Origin: Sophora flavescens
Taxonomy: Eukaryota; Streptophyta; Magnoliopsida; Fabales; Fabaceae
Assembly: GCA_030762895.1 (NCBI GenBank)
Contig: JAUPTC010000042.1
Coordinates: forward strand, 124,001 to 188,000
Reading direction: 5' to 3'
DNA length: 64,000 nucleotides
Of this stretch, positions 22,577 through 33,951 are shown piece by piece. Below the pieces are notes generated by a model that worked only from the letters and a program-made list of their open reading frames with translations, was not told where the DNA came from and made no database searches. The translations under genes were made by a program, and so were the position numbers. How positions within the stretch are numbered: the stretch's first letter is position 1; every line of letters starts with the position of its first letter.

Positions 22577-23545
22577 CCGAATTTCTTCTCCTTTTTCACT
22601 CTCCTCCTCACTTGAGGCTTCGCTTTGTGAGACCACATCACCATTCCTTGCTACCATTGTCCTCTTTGTTGGGAATTGGGACGCAATATGCCCATGGCCT
22701 AAGCACTTGAAACACTTCATATCACGGCTCCTAGAACTTGTTTCCATTGGCTTCTTTCCTTGAGGGGTGCTCTCGGCCTCTTTAGAAAATGGTGCACCCT
22801 CCTTCTTTGAATCTTCCTTCCAATTTGAGGATGGAAATTTGGAAGATGAAGAAAACGAATATTTAGACTTCCTCCTCTTAATTTGTTGCTCCACCTTAAT
22901 GGCTTGTTGGACCAAATCATCAAGCTCCACATAAGGTTGCAACTCCACTATAACTTGGATATCTTGATTCAAGCCATGTAGGAATCTTGCCATGGTAGCC
23001 TCCCTATCTTCATGAAAATTTGACCTAAGTAAGGCCAACTCCATCTCCTTGAAATATTCATCAACGCTTTTGGTCCCTTGGGTAAGCCTTTGTAATTTGT
23101 TGTGAATGTCCCTTTGATAATGATTTGGGACAAACCTCTTCCTCATGACAAATTTCATCTCCTCCCAAGTGTCTATGGGCTCTCTTCCATGTCTCCTCCT
23201 TTCTTTTTGTAGTTGGTCCCACCACACAAGGGCATATTCCTTGAACTCAAGGGCGGCTACTTTCACCTTCTTGCTTTCATTGTATGAATTACAATCAAAG
23301 ACTTGTTCTATTTTTAGCTCCCACTCCAAGTAAGCCTCCGGATCATTCTTCCCAATAAAGGTAGGAACTTGGATCTTGACCCTTTCAATTCTATCTTCTC
23401 GGTTTTGAAGGATGGCAAGTTGTCTATCATAATTTGCACTCATTTGCTCCATTTGCCTTTGAAGGTTTTGTATTTGAGTAGTCATTCTAGCAAAAAGAGT
23501 TGAAGACCTTGGAGAAAATGATGGACTATCTTCATGGGCTGCCAT
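22556..23545 (-). CDS. gag: CRM-like gag, partial frame
   Basis: ATG at 23545-23543 opens MAAHEDSPSFSPRSSTLFAR. It then has a coiled segment (MTTQIQNLQRQMEQMSANYD), the retrotransposon gag domain ([73 protein letters not shown]), a basic region and a zinc knuckle [14 protein letters not shown]. The last cysteine of the CCHC knuckle is phenylalanine here; the copy at 62600 keeps cysteine. The gag frame ends at 22556 after a frameshift. Gag would form the particle and bind RNA, the latter probably weakened. Confidence 0.88.
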   Translation of the reverse strand: MAAHEDSPSFSPRSSTLFARMTTQIQNLQRQMEQMSANYDRQLAILQNREDRIERVKIQVPTFIGKNDPEAYLEWELKIEQVFDCNSYNESKKVKVAALEFKEYALVWWDQLQKERRRHGREPIDTWEEMKFVMRKRFVPNHYQRDIHNKLQRLTQGTKSVDEYFKEMELALLRSNFHEDREATMARFLHGLNQDIQVIVELQPYVELDDLVQQAIKVEQQIKRRKSKYSFSSSSKFPSSNWKEDSKKEGAPFSKEAESTPQGKKPMETSSRSRDMKCFKCLGHGHIASQFPTKRTMVARNGDVVSQSEASSEEESEKGEEIRRETYSW

Positions 23546-24172
23546 CACTTGAACACACAATATCAAAAGATTACAAGAAATTATAAAATTCCTCACTACA
23601 CTCCCTCACTTGTGTACACAAATGTATTTCACTCAATTGGCTTTTTCCACACAAGATGTAATTTTCACTCTTGCCTTTTTCCACTCAATTGTTCTCTTTT
23701 AGGCCTTAGAGGAGTCAAACACAATCCACACAAAAATCCAAATATCAAGTAACAAAAATCACAAAACTTATCAAAAAACAGGAGAATAAAATGAAAGGCT
23801 AGAAAAGCAAAGCTATGGGAAATAAGAACAAGGAAGAAGGGAAATATTTTTCTTTCTTTTTTTTTTTTGTTTCATGAACACAAATTGCTCAAATAGACTT
23901 TTCTCTTCCTTTTTTTTTTCTCCTTCTAGATTTCATGCACAATTTTTTTTTCTTATAATTTGTGCAAAAATTTTTTTTCAAACTTTGAAGAAGAGAATCA
24001 CAATTGAAAACTTGTTTTTGAGCAGGAACAACAACACGAAATTTCCCTTCACAAATAGATTCAAAGTGTATTTTTTTTTGTGTTTTTGGGTTTAAAAGAA
24101 GAAAAGAAGAAAGGTAGAAGAAGAAGAACAAAACTCAGAAAACTCAACCAAAGCCTAAGCTTTGATACCACT
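23546..24172 (-). other. Leader and primer binding site of gag-protease element
   Basis: 627 bp between LTR and gag with no gene. The minus strand begins AGTGGTATCAAAGCTTAGGC. TGGTATCAAAGC matches the initiator-Met tRNA complement (TGGTATCAGAGC) except for one base. It is followed by CAAAGC-TTAG-GCTTTG, a 6-bp hairpin. The leader is rich in T and A homopolymers. Confidence 0.82.
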
Positions 24173-24976
24173 TGATGACAACCAAATGATGAGGTTGCCT
24201 TTGATGATCTTTTTTGGTTGAATTTTTAACACAAATTCGTGTAACACTTTGTAACCAAGATTAAAGTGAAGAAATAAATAAAATGGATGAGTAAGAAGAT
24301 GATGATGGCGCCACAAAACAAGAGTTTTGATAAGCCAAGTGAGGTTCGCCACAAGAATCTTGGATTCTTGATGAGAACAATAGTTTGGTGCAACCAAGAA
24401 CCTAGGAGAACAAAATTCTCACAAAATGGATTTGATCCAAAATTAACATCAAAGTTACCATTCCATGTGTTTGTCACAAATTACATATAGTTGAGCAGCC
24501 AACTTTTGGGCTTCCAAATCCAAACCATAACCCCCACTTAATAGACCTTAAACACTCACTTATTCCCACTTAACTTAGCCATCATAACATGAGTTAAAAA
24601 CCCTCATAATGTAGCCACCAAATCTTTCAACTCAGCCATAAGACTATGAAGGTTACGCCCCCCCTCTTCTTGACTCTTCATTCCCCTAATTATGTGGTGG
24701 TTACACTTGCTTCTCACATTAAAAGTGTAACCCCCCATAATTTATACAATTTATCAAAATATCAACACACTAGTTTAGGAGTTCTTATAGCATGCAAGCT
24801 AAAGATTCCTCCCACTAAGACACATACAAATTCGAATTCACTCATGGATTACAAGTGGGCTGCCCCAAAAACATCACTTAGTAATTGGGCTCACTCATAA
24901 AACCCATTTACACTTATTGAATTAAAACAAACAACTAAAATTGGACACTTCTTCATGTTGCACGCCCCTCTTGTCA
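24173..24976 (-). repeat. LTR, CRM-like subfamily A
   Basis: 804 bp. On the minus strand it starts TGACAAGAGGGGCGTGC and ends GGTTGTCATCA. It is bounded on the upper side by the pol tail of another copy (24977-25171) and on the lower side by primer site and leader, so it is shared between two tandem internal regions. It is related to 39044-39797. Confidence 0.8.
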
Positions 24977-25171
24977 TGGATCCTTTAGTTGGATAATGTA
25001 AGTTAATAATTTGGGCTTCATTCCATCCAATCTTGCATTTGAGCTTGCTTCCATGATGAGAACCATAGTTTGAATTAACACTTGTTGGGCTTTCTTGGTA
25101 GTAACATTTGTAATTGGCCCACCAAGTCCTTGATAAGCTTCTTGAACCATACTCCAAATTGGGCTCATATC
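24977..25171 (-). pseudogene. CRM-like pol C-terminal tail, fragment
   Basis: The minus frame MSPIWSMVQEAYQGLGGPIT, then NVTTKKAQQVLIQ, ends LLTYIIQLKDP with a stop that is the first three bases of the LTR. Only the tail remains; upstream it ends at GGCTCATATCA, where an oppositely oriented copy begins. Confidence 0.8.
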
Positions 25172-25226
25172 ACCAAATGGAATGGAGCCCCAATTGATGA
25201 CCTATCTCATTCAACTAGAAGACCCA
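25172..25226 (+). pseudogene. C-terminal tail fragment of short element, plus strand
   Basis: 55 bp coding NGMEPQLMTYLIQLEDP and matching 27065-27095 and the minus copies at 52640-52690. It abuts the minus tail at 25171, an inverted junction, and runs directly into the LTR at 25227. Confidence 0.75.
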
Positions 25227-25974
25227 TGATCATTTTCAAATGGGGCGTGCTCTAGTTATGAGTCCACTTAGTTGTTTTATTTTAATTCAATAAGTGTAAT
25301 GGGTTATGTGTGTGTGTCCAAATTGGCTAAGTGTTGCAAATGGGTCAAGCCCACTTAAGTCCATGTTGTACACGAATTTGGGAGCTTAGTAGGAGGAATC
25401 TTTGGTTTGCATGCCAATAGTAACTCCTATAAGTTATTAGTTTGTTTATTGTTTTGTTAATTATGTGGGAGTTACACTTTTTAATATGAGAAGTAAAGTG
25501 TGGCAGCCACATAATGATGGTTATGAGAGAATAATAAACTCACCATTAGAGGCTGAGTTAAGGAGGGAATTAGTGAGTCATTTAGTGACATGATTAGGCT
25601 AATTATTGTGGGGGTTATGATCTCTTTTGGAAGCCAAAAAGTTGGCAGCCTAATACTCTATTTGTACACTCCATTTTCATGTTGAATAGTAACTTGGATG
25701 TTGAATTTGGATTAAATCCATTTGTGAGGGAATTGTCTCTCTTTGGTTCTTGGTTGAGCCATCTTGTTCTTATCAAGAATCCAGGATTCTTGTGGCGAAC
25801 CTCACTTGGCTTATCAAACTCTCTAGTTTGTGGCGCCATCATCATCTCTAATCTTCACCATTTTCATATTTTCTTGCTTTTATGATACAACTCAATTCTG
25901 ACTTGGATTTGTAATTGGTAAAATTCAACCAAAAAGATCATCAACAAGGCAACCTCACCATTTGGTTGTCATCA
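25227..25974 (+). repeat. 5' LTR, subfamily C
   Basis: 748 bp, starting TGATCATTTTCAAATGGGG and ending TTGGTTGTCATCA. It matches the minus copies at 51895, 52901, 53914, 55798 and 57696. AGTGGTATCAAAGC follows immediately. Confidence 0.88.
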
Positions 25975-26052
25975 AGTGGTATCAAAGCTTAGGCTTTGGT
26001 TGAATTTTGAGTTTTGTTCTTCTTCTACCTTTCTCCTTTTCTTCTTTTTGCT

Positions 26053-27123
26053 ATGTTGCGATTTGAAAATTTCAACTATGTGCAAGAACATAGGAAAGAG
26101 GTTGAAGTGTGGATCCGGCAAATGCATGAGAGGCGTGACAAGAGGATGAGAGAGAACGAACAAAAGAGGTTGAGAAAAGAGGAAAGAATGAAAAGACAAA
26201 TGGAAAGTTTTGAAGACCATGTGAAGAAGTTGGTGGAAGACTCCAACAAGAAAGAGAATGAGAAGAAAGAGAGAGAGAAAGCAAAACAAGAGAATGAGGC
26301 AAAAGCAAAAGAGAGTGAAAAGAAAAGTGATGGTCAAAAGGAAAAAGAAAAAGAGAGTGAAAAGAAGAGTGATACTCAAGAGGGAAAAGAAAAAGAGAGT
26401 GAAAAGAAGAATGATGAGCAAGAGAAAAATAGTGAGCAAAAAGAGAGTTCTTTGGCAACAAAAAGTGAGGAGAAGAGGGCTTTGATTTCAAGACAGCCCC
26501 AATGCATAATTTATTGCAAGGACTTTTGTTTAATTTCCAATGCTTCTAATGATCTCTCTTTGCCTAGTGGTGTTGTAACTCTTTTGCAGAAATTTGGAGA
26601 TTTCATCCCAAAGGAAGTACCCCATGGTTGGGAAACTTTCAAGGATTCCAAAAGTCTCAATAAAGCACCTACTCATGCTTTACCTCCTATTGAAATATAT
26701 TATGAACTTAAGTTTGATACAACCGATGTAACGGAAGAGTTCATCCCAAGGGAGTTACTCCATGACTTGGGAACTTGCATGGTTACCCAAAAGTATGGAT
26801 ATCTTAACACAAGATTCGATAACATGCTTGGGATTGAAGTCATAAATTCGAGGACGAATTTTCTTAAAGAAGGAGGGTATGATATGAGCCATGGGGGGGC
26901 AAGTCCAATTTCCAACAAGAATTATTTGAGCCCAATGAAGACCATGGATCAAGAATCAAATCAAGGACTTGGTGGGCCCATGACAAGAGTTAGACACAAG
27001 AAATCCCAACAAGCTCTTAATTACATGGGGGCTATTTTGATAGAAGCAAGCCCAAGAATGAGACCAAATGGAATGGAGCCCCAATTGATGACCTATCTTA
27101 GTTGTTTTATTTTAATTCAATAA
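26053..27123 (+). CDS. Fusion reading frame of short CRM-like element (novel N-terminus)
   Basis: 356 residues from ATG at 26053, a start context conserved in all copies (MLRFENF). Residues 1 to about 30 are MLRFENFNYVQEHRKEV and following. About 20-140 is a highly charged, probably coiled-coil region (RRDKRMRENEQKRLRKEERM, then KEKEKESEKK repeats). About 142-192 matches the pre-RT linker of the autonomous element (ALISRQPQ, SGVVTLLQKFGDFIPKEVPH). About 192-262 is of unknown origin. About 265-348 is the pol C-terminal tail ([33 protein letters not shown]). It has no RT, RNase H, integrase or zinc knuckle. The last eight residues come from a deletion into the LTR. The function is unknown; a structural or RNA-binding role is only a guess. 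Confidence 0.78.
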   Translation: MLRFENFNYVQEHRKEVEVWIRQMHERRDKRMRENEQKRLRKEERMKRQMESFEDHVKKLVEDSNKKENEKKEREKAKQENEAKAKESEKKSDGQKEKEKESEKKSDTQEGKEKESEKKNDEQEKNSEQKESSLATKSEEKRALISRQPQCIIYCKDFCLISNASNDLSLPSGVVTLLQKFGDFIPKEVPHGWETFKDSKSLNKAPTHALPPIEIYYELKFDTTDVTEEFIPRELLHDLGTCMVTQKYGYLNTRFDNMLGIEVINSRTNFLKEGGYDMSHGGASPISNKNYLSPMKTMDQESNQGLGGPMTRVRHKKSQQALNYMGAILIEASPRMRPNGMEPQLMTYLSCFILIQ

Positions 27124-27672
27124 GTGTAATGGGTTATGTGTGTGTGTCCAAATTGGCTAAGTGTTGCAAATGGGTCAAGCCCACTTAAGTCCATGTTGTA
27201 CACGAATTTGGGAGCTTAGTAGGAGGAATCTTTGGTTTGCATGCCAATAGTAACTCCTATAAGTTATTAGTTTGTTTATTGTTTTGTTAATTATGTGGGA
27301 GTTACACTTTTTAATATGAGAAGTAAAGTGTGGCAGCCACATAATGATGGTTATGAGAGAATAATAAACTCACCATTAGAGGCTGAGTTAAGGAGGGAAT
27401 TAGTGAGTCATTTAGTGACATGATTAGGCTAATTATTGTGGGGGTTATGATCTCTTTTGGAAGCCAAAAAGTTGGCAGCCTAATACTCTATTTGTACACT
27501 CCATTTTCATGTTGAATAGTAACTTGGATGTTGAATTTGGATTAAATCCATTTGTGATGGAATTGTCTCTCTTTGGTTCTTGGTTGAGCCATCTTGTTCT
27601 TATCAAGAATCCAGGATTCTTGTGGCGAACCTCACTTGGCTTATCAAACTCTCTAGTGTGTGGCGCCATCAT
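27099..27672 (+). repeat. 3' LTR, subfamily C, truncated at both ends
   Basis: Matches 25296-25840. The start was lost in the deletion that joined TATCT to TAGTTGTT. The end is cut at GTGGCGCCATCAT, where the telomere-like array starts. Confidence 0.85.
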
Positions 27673-30600
27673 AGGGTTTTGGGTTAAAATTATGGTTTAT
27701 GATCAAAATTAGGATTTAAGGTTTGAATTAGGGTTTTGAGTTTAAAATTGGGTTTTGGGTCAAAATTAGGGCTTTGGGGGTTAAAATTTGGGTTTAGGGT
27801 TTAAAATTAGGGTTAGGGTTTTGAGTTAAAAATAAGGTTTAGGGTAAAAAAATAAGGTAAGAATTAGGGTTTTGGGTTTAAATTACGGTTTCGGGTCCTA
27901 ATTAGGGTTCTGGGTCAAATTTAGGGTTTAGGGTCCAAATTAGGGTTTAGGGTTTTGAGTTTAAAATAGTGTTTTTTAAGCAAAAAATAGTGTTAGAATT
28001 ATGTTTTTGGGTCAAAATTAGGGTTTTGGGTTTGAATTAGGGTTTTGAGTTAAAAATAGGGTTTTGGGTCAAAATAGGGTTAGAATTAGGGTTTTGAGTT
28101 AAAAGTAGGGTTTCTGATCAAAATTAGGGTTCTGGGTCAAATTTAGGGTTTTGGGTCAAAATTAGAGTTTGAATTAGGGTTTTGGGTCAAAACTAGGGCT
28201 TTGGGTTAGAATTAAAGTTTTGGGTTAAAATTTTGGTATTGGGTCCAAATTAGGGTTTTGGGTCAAAATTAGTGTTTAGGGTTTGAATTATGGTTTTGAG
28301 TTAAAAATAGGGTTTTGGGTCAAAAATAGGATTAGAATTAGGGTTTTGTGTTAAAAATAGGGTTTTCAAAATTAGGGTTCTGTGTCAAATTTAGGGTTTA
28401 GTTTCAAAATTAGGGTTTGAATTAGTGTTTTGGGTCAAACTTAGGGCTTTGGGTTAAAATTAGGGTTTTGGTCTAAAATTAGGGTTTTGGGTCAAAATTA
28501 GGGTTATGGGTCAAATTTAGGGTTTTGGGTCAAAATTAGTGTTTAGGGTTTGAAATAGGGTTGAGTTTAAAATAGGGTTTGGGTCAAAAATAGGGTTAGA
28601 ATTAGGGTTTTGGGTCAAAATTAGGGCTTTGGGTCCAAAATAGGGTTTTGGTTCAAAATTAAGGTTTACGGGTTTGATTTGGGTTTTGAATTAAAAATAG
28701 GGTTTCAGGTCAAAATTAGGGTTTTGGGTCAAAATTAGGGTTTTGTGTTAAAAATAGGGTTTCGGATCAAAATTAGGGTTTTGGGTCAAAATTAGGGCTT
28801 TGGGTCAAAAGTAGGGCGTCGGGTAAAAATTAGGGTTCTGGGTCAAATTTAGTGATTTGGGTCAAAATTAGGGTTTAGGGTTTGAAATAGGGTGTTGAGT
28901 TTAAAATAGGGTTTTGGGTCAAAAATAGGGTTAGAATTATGGTTTTGGGTCCAAATTAGGGTTTAGGGTTGGAATAAGGTTGAGTTAAAAATATGGTTTT
29001 GGGTAAAAAATATGGTTAGAATTAGGGTTTTGGGTTAAAATTAGGGTTTCGGGTCAAAATTTGGGCTTTGGGTTAAAATTAGGGTTTTGAGTCAAAATTA
29101 TGGTTTTTTGTCCAAATTAGGGTTTTGGGTCAAAAATAGGACAAGAATTAGGGTTTTGGATCAAAATTTAGGGTTTCGGGTCAAAATTAGGGTTCTGTGT
29201 CAGATTTAGGTTTTAGGGTCAAAATTAGGGTTTTGTGTTAGAATTAGGGTTTCGGGTCAATATTAGGGTTCTAGGTCAAATTTAGGGTTAGAAATAGTAT
29301 TTTGGGTCAGAATTAGGGCTTTGGGTTAAAATTAGGGTTTTGGGTCCAACAAAGGGGTTTAGGGTTTGAATTTGGCTTTTTAGTTAAAAAAAAGGTTTTA
29401 TGTCAGAAATAGGGTGAGAATTAGGGTTTTGGGTTATAATTAGGTTTTTGGATCAAAATTAGGTTTTTGGGTCAAATTTTGGGTTTACGATCAAAATTAG
29501 GGTTTAAGGTTTGAATTAGGGTTTTGAGTTACAAATAGGGTTTTGGGTAAAAATTAGGGTTTCGGGTCAAAATTAGGGCTTTGGTTTAAAATTAGGGTTT
29601 TGGGTCAAAATTATGGTTTTTGGTCCAAATTAGGGTTTTGGATCAAAATATAGGGTTTCAGGTCAAAATTAGGGTTGTGTCAAATTTAGGTATAAGGGTC
29701 AAAATTAGGGTTTTGGGTTAGAATTAGGGTTTCGGGTCAATATTAGGGTTCTGGGTTAGAAATAGGGTTTTGGGTTCAAATTAGGGTTTCGGGTCAAAAT
29801 TAGGGCTTTGGGTTAAAATTAGGGTTTAGGATCAAAATAATGGCTTTGGGGGTTAAAATTTGGGTTTTGGGTTAAAATTAGGGAATTGGGTCCAAATTAG
29901 GGTTTTGGGTCAAAATTAAGGCTTAGTGTTAGAATTAAGGTTTTGAGTTAAAAATAGGGTTTTGGGTAAAAAATAGGGTTAGAATTAGGGTTTTGGTTTA
30001 AAATTAGGGTTTCGGGTCATATGGGTCAGATTTAGGGTTTAGTGTCAAAATTAGGGTTTATGGTTTGAAATATGGTTGAGTTTAAAATAGGGTTTTGGGT
30101 CAAAAATAGGGTTAAAATTAGAGTTTTAGGTCAAAATTAGGCTTTGGGTTAAAATTAGGGCTTTGTGTCAAATTTTGGGTTTTGGTTCCAAATTAGGGTT
30201 TTTGGGTCAAAATTAAGATTTAGGGTTTGAATTTGGGTTTTGAGTTAAAAATAGGATTTTGGGTCAAAAATAGAGTTGGAATTAGGGTTTTGTGTTTGTG
30301 TCAAATTTAGGGTTTAGTTTCAAAATTAGGGTGTGAATTAGGGTTTTGGGTCAAAATTAGGGCTTTGGGTTAAAAGTAGGGTTTCGGTTAAAATTAGGGT
30401 TCTGGGTCAAAATTAGGGTTTAGGGTTTGAAATAGGGTTTTGAGTTTAAAATATGGTTTTGTGTCAAAAATAGGGTTAGAATTATGGTTTTGGGTCCAAA
30501 TTAGGGTTTAGGGTTTGAATTAGGGTTTTGAGTTAAAAATATGGTTTTGGGTCAAAATAGGGTTCAAATTAGGGTTTGACTTAAAATTAGGGTTTCGGAT

Positions 30601-33012
30601 CAAAATTAGGGTTTTGGGTCAAATTTAGGGTTTAGGGTCAAAATTAGAGTTTGAATTAGGGTTTTGGGGTTAAAATTAGGGCTTTGGATTAGAATTAGTG
30701 TTTTGGGTTAAAATTTTGGTATTGTGTCCAAATTAGGGTTTTGGGTCAAAATTAGAGTTCAGGGTTTAAATTAAGGTTTTGAGTTAAAAATAAAAATTAG
30801 GGTTTCGGGTCAAAATTAGGGCTTTGGGTTAAAAATAGGGTTTTGGGTTAAAATTATGGTTTATGATCAAAATTAGGATTTAGGGTTTGAATTAGGGTTT
30901 TGAGTTTAAAATTGGGTTTTGGGTTAAAATTTGGGTTTTGGGTTAAAATTTGGGTTTAGGGTTTAAAATTAGGGTTAGGATTTTGAGTTAAAAATAAGGT
31001 TTAGGGTAAAAAATAAGGTAAGAATTAGGGTTTTGGGTTTAAATTACGGTTTCGGGTCCTAATTAGGGTTCTGGGTCAAATTTAGGGTTTAGGGTCCAAA
31101 TTAGGGTTTAGGGTTTTGAGTTTAAAATAGAGTTTTTCGGCAAAAATAGTGTTAGAATTATGGTTTTGGGTCAAAATTAGGGTTTAGGGTTTGAATTAGG
31201 GTTTTGAGTTAAAAATAGGGTGTTGGGTCAAAATAGGGTTAGAATTTGGGTTTTGAGTTAAAAGTAGGGTTTCGGATCAAAATTAGTATTCCGGGTCAAA
31301 TTTAGGGTTTAGGGTCAAAATTAGAGTTTGAATTAGGGTTTTGGGTCAAAGCTAGGGCTTTGGGTTAGAATTAAGGTTTTGGGTTAAAATTTTGGTATTG
31401 GGTCCAAATTAGGGTTTTGGGTCAAAATCAGTGTTTAGGGTTTGAATTATGGTTTTGAGTTAAAAATAGGGTTTTGGGTCAAAAATAGGATTAGAATTAG
31501 GATTTTGTGTTAAAAATAGGGTTTTCAAAATTAGGGTTCTGTGTCAAATTTAGGGTTTAGTTTCAAAATTAGGGTTTGAATTAGTGTTTTGGGTCAAACT
31601 TAGGGCTTTGGGTTAAAATTAGGGTTTTGGTCTAAAATTAGGGTTTTGGGTCAAAATTAGGGTTATGGGTCAAATTTAAGGTTAAGGGTTTTGAGTTAAA
31701 AAAAGGGTTTTGGGAAAAAAAATAGGGTTAGAATTGGTGTTTTGGGTCTAAATTACGGTTTTGGGTCAAATTTAGGGTTTAGGATCAAAATTAGGGTTTA
31801 GGGTTTGAATTATGGTTTTGGGTTAAAAATAGGGTTTCGAGTCTAAATTAGGGTTTTGGGTTAGAATTAGTGTTTTTGATCAAAATTAGGGCTTTGGGTT
31901 AAAATTAGGGTTTTGGGTTAAAAATAGGGTTTTGGGTCTAAATTAGGGTATTGGGTTAAAAATAGGGTTTTGGGTCAGAATTAGTTCTTTCGGTCAAAAT
32001 TAGGGCTTTGGGTCAAAATTAGGATTTAGGGTCAAAATTAGGGTTTTGAGTTAAAAAGAGGGTTTTGGGTCAAAAATAGGGTTAGAATTAGGGATTTGGG
32101 TTAAAATTAGGGTTTCTGTTCCAAATTAGGATTAAGGTCAAATTTAGGGTTTAGGGACAAAATTTGGGTTTAGGGTTTGAATTAAAATAGGGTTCGAGTT
32201 AGGGTTTTGGGCCAATAGGCTTTGGGTTTAAATTAGGGTTATGGGTCAAATTTAGGGTTCTGGGTTAAATTTAGGGTTTAGGGTCGAAATTTAAATTTTT
32301 GTGTTTGAATTAGGGTTTTGAGTTAATATTAGGGTTTTGGGTTTAAATTAGGGTTAGAATTAGGGTTTTGGGTTTAAATTAGGGTTTTGAGTCAAAATTT
32401 AGGTTTTGGGGTCCAAATTAGGGTTTTGGGTCTAAATAATGGTTTTGTGTCCAAATTTGGGTTTAGGGTTTGATTTAGGGTTTTGGGACAAAAATAGGGT
32501 TAGAATTAGAGTTTTGGGTCTAAAATAGGGTTAGAATTAGGGTTTTGGGTCAAAATTTGGGTTTTGGGTCAAAATCAAGGTTTCGGGATTTGAATTAAAA
32601 AAAGGGTTTTGGGACAAAAATAGGGTTAGAATAAGGGTTTTGGGTCTAAATTAGGGTTAGAATTAGGTTATGGGTCAAATTTAGGGTTTAGGATCAAAAT
32701 TAGGGTTTAGGGTCAAAATTAGGGTTTAGGGTTTGAATTAGGGTTTTAGGTTAAAAATAGGGTTTTGGGTCATAATTAGGGTATTGGGTTAAAAATAGGG
32801 TTTGGGGTCAGAATTAGGGTTTTGGGTCAAAAGTAGGGCTTTGGGTCAAAATTAGGGTTTAGGGTCAAAATTAGGTTTAGGGTTTGAATTAGGGGTTTGA
32901 GTTAAAAAGAGGGTTTTGGGTCAAAAATAGGGTTAGAATTAGGGATTTGGGTTAAAATTAGGGTTTCGAGTAAAATTTAGGGTTTTGGGTCAAAATTAGG
33001 GTTTAGGGTTTT
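27673..33012 (+). repeat. Degenerate telomere-like array, G-rich on plus strand
   Basis: 5.3 kb made of AGGGTTT-type units: frequent TTTAGGG, TTTTGGG and AATTAGGG blocks separated by spacers such as GTCAAAA and GAGTTAAAAAT. A common local period is about 19 bp (TTAGGGTTTTGGGTCAAAA). Exact TTTAGGG appears often as GGGTTTAGGGTTT, but there are no long perfect runs, so this is an old interstitial array or a derived satellite, not a live telomere. No gene is visible. The segment from 27673 to about 28530 recurs at 30838 to about 31690. Confidence 0.9.
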
Positions 33013-33249
33013 GATATGAGCCAAGGGGGGGCAAGCCAACTTGTCTTCAAGAATGATATGAGCCCAATAAGGAGCATGGACCAAGGAGCACTAAAAGGAC
33101 TTGGTGGGTCTAAGACAAGAGCAAGAACCAAGAAAGCCCAAGAAGTTCTAAACCAAATAGTGTCAACCTTGACGGAAACAAGCCCAAGTTCAAGTCTTGA
33201 TGGAGTGGAGGACAAAATGGTTACATATCTCATCCAACTTGAAGACCCA
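33013..33249 (+). pseudogene. Tail fragment of short element, subfamily B
   Basis: Begins at GATATGAGCC next to the telomere-like array. The frame is GASQLVFKNDMSPIRSMDQG, then GLGGSKTRARTKKAQEVLNQ, ending LIQLEDP. The stop lies on the LTR start at 33250. This copy keeps 8 bp that are missing in the copy at 35330. Confidence 0.83.
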
Positions 33250-33937
33250 TGATGGGCTTGGACGTCCACTTCCCATATTATCATTTTCTAGTTTATTTCA
33301 AGTAAATAAAGTGCAATAAACTTGGGTTTTATGAAGAATTTCGAATTTGGGTGCATAGTGGGAGGAATCTTGTTGGTTTGCATACCAATAGTAACTCCTT
33401 TAAGTTTTTAGACTTTTTATGTTTTGTTAATTATGTGGGAGTTACACTTTTAATTTGAGAAATAAGTGTGGCTGCTACATAATGATAGAGAGAGGGTAAT
33501 AAGTCACTATTAAGTGGTTGAGTTAAGTGTGAATTTAGTAAGTCATGAATAGGCTAGTTATGTGGGGGTTATGGAATCATTGGGAAGACAAAGGGTGAAG
33601 CCAAATGTTGGCAGCCACACCCCTATATGTAACATGCCTAAACACATGAAATGGTAACTTGGATGTTGAATTTGGATTAAATCCATTTGTGAGGGAATTG
33701 TCTCTCTTTGGTTCTTGGTTGAGCCATCTTGTTCTTATCAAGAATCCACGATTCTTGTGGCGAACCTCACTTGGCTTTACAAACTCTCTAGTTTGTGGCG
33801 CCATCATCATCTCTAATCTTCACCATTTTCATATTTTCTTCCTTTTATGTTACAACTCAATTCTGACTTGGATTTGTAATTGTTAAAATTCAACCAAAAA
33901 GATCATCAAAGGCAACCTCACCATTTGGTTGTCATCA
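33250..33937 (+). repeat. LTR, subfamily B (first, left arm)
   Basis: 688 bp, starting TGATGGGCTTGGACGTCC and ending GGTTGTCATCA, followed by AGTGGTATCAAAGC. It shares the final half with subfamily C LTRs, but its first part differs. Confidence 0.87.
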
Positions 33938-33951
33938 AGTGGTATCAAAGC

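Larger units (their letters stand above)
21527..24976 (-). mobile_element. CRM-like gypsy element with gag-protease but no RT or integrase
   Basis: In minus orientation: 5' LTR 24173-24976, primer site near 24161-24172, leader, gag from 23545, protease to about 21850, then pre-RT linker, then directly the C-terminal tail of pol (SRTNSLKEGGNDMS near 21640) running into the gap. The middle of pol (RT, RNase H, integrase; about 3 kb in the copy at 58862-63273) is absent. It encodes the particle proteins only, with two frameshifts. Its 3' LTR is not visible. Confidence 0.85.
25227..27672 (+). mobile_element. Short non-autonomous CRM-like element, subfamily C, plus copy
   Basis: 5' LTR 25227-25974, primer site 25977-25988, a short leader, one reading frame 26053-27123, and a 3' LTR that lacks its first about 70 bp (27099-27672). 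It is cut at 27672 by the telomere-like array. A small deletion fused the end of the reading frame into the LTR. No RT or integrase. Best-preserved reading frame of this subfamily in the window. Confidence 0.87.

Noticed and set aside
25972..26491. Hydrophobic leucine/phenylalanine-rich frames antisense to the fusion reading frame (also 34445-34918, 45409-45883, 55296-55800, 57182-57698)
   Set aside because: They are the complement of lysine/glutamate codons (AAA, GAA, GAG). The sense frame matches retroelement sequence; the antisense membrane-like protein is a shadow.
27673..33012. Functional telomere
   Set aside because: The repeats are strongly degenerate, lie internally and are flanked on both sides by retroelement DNA.
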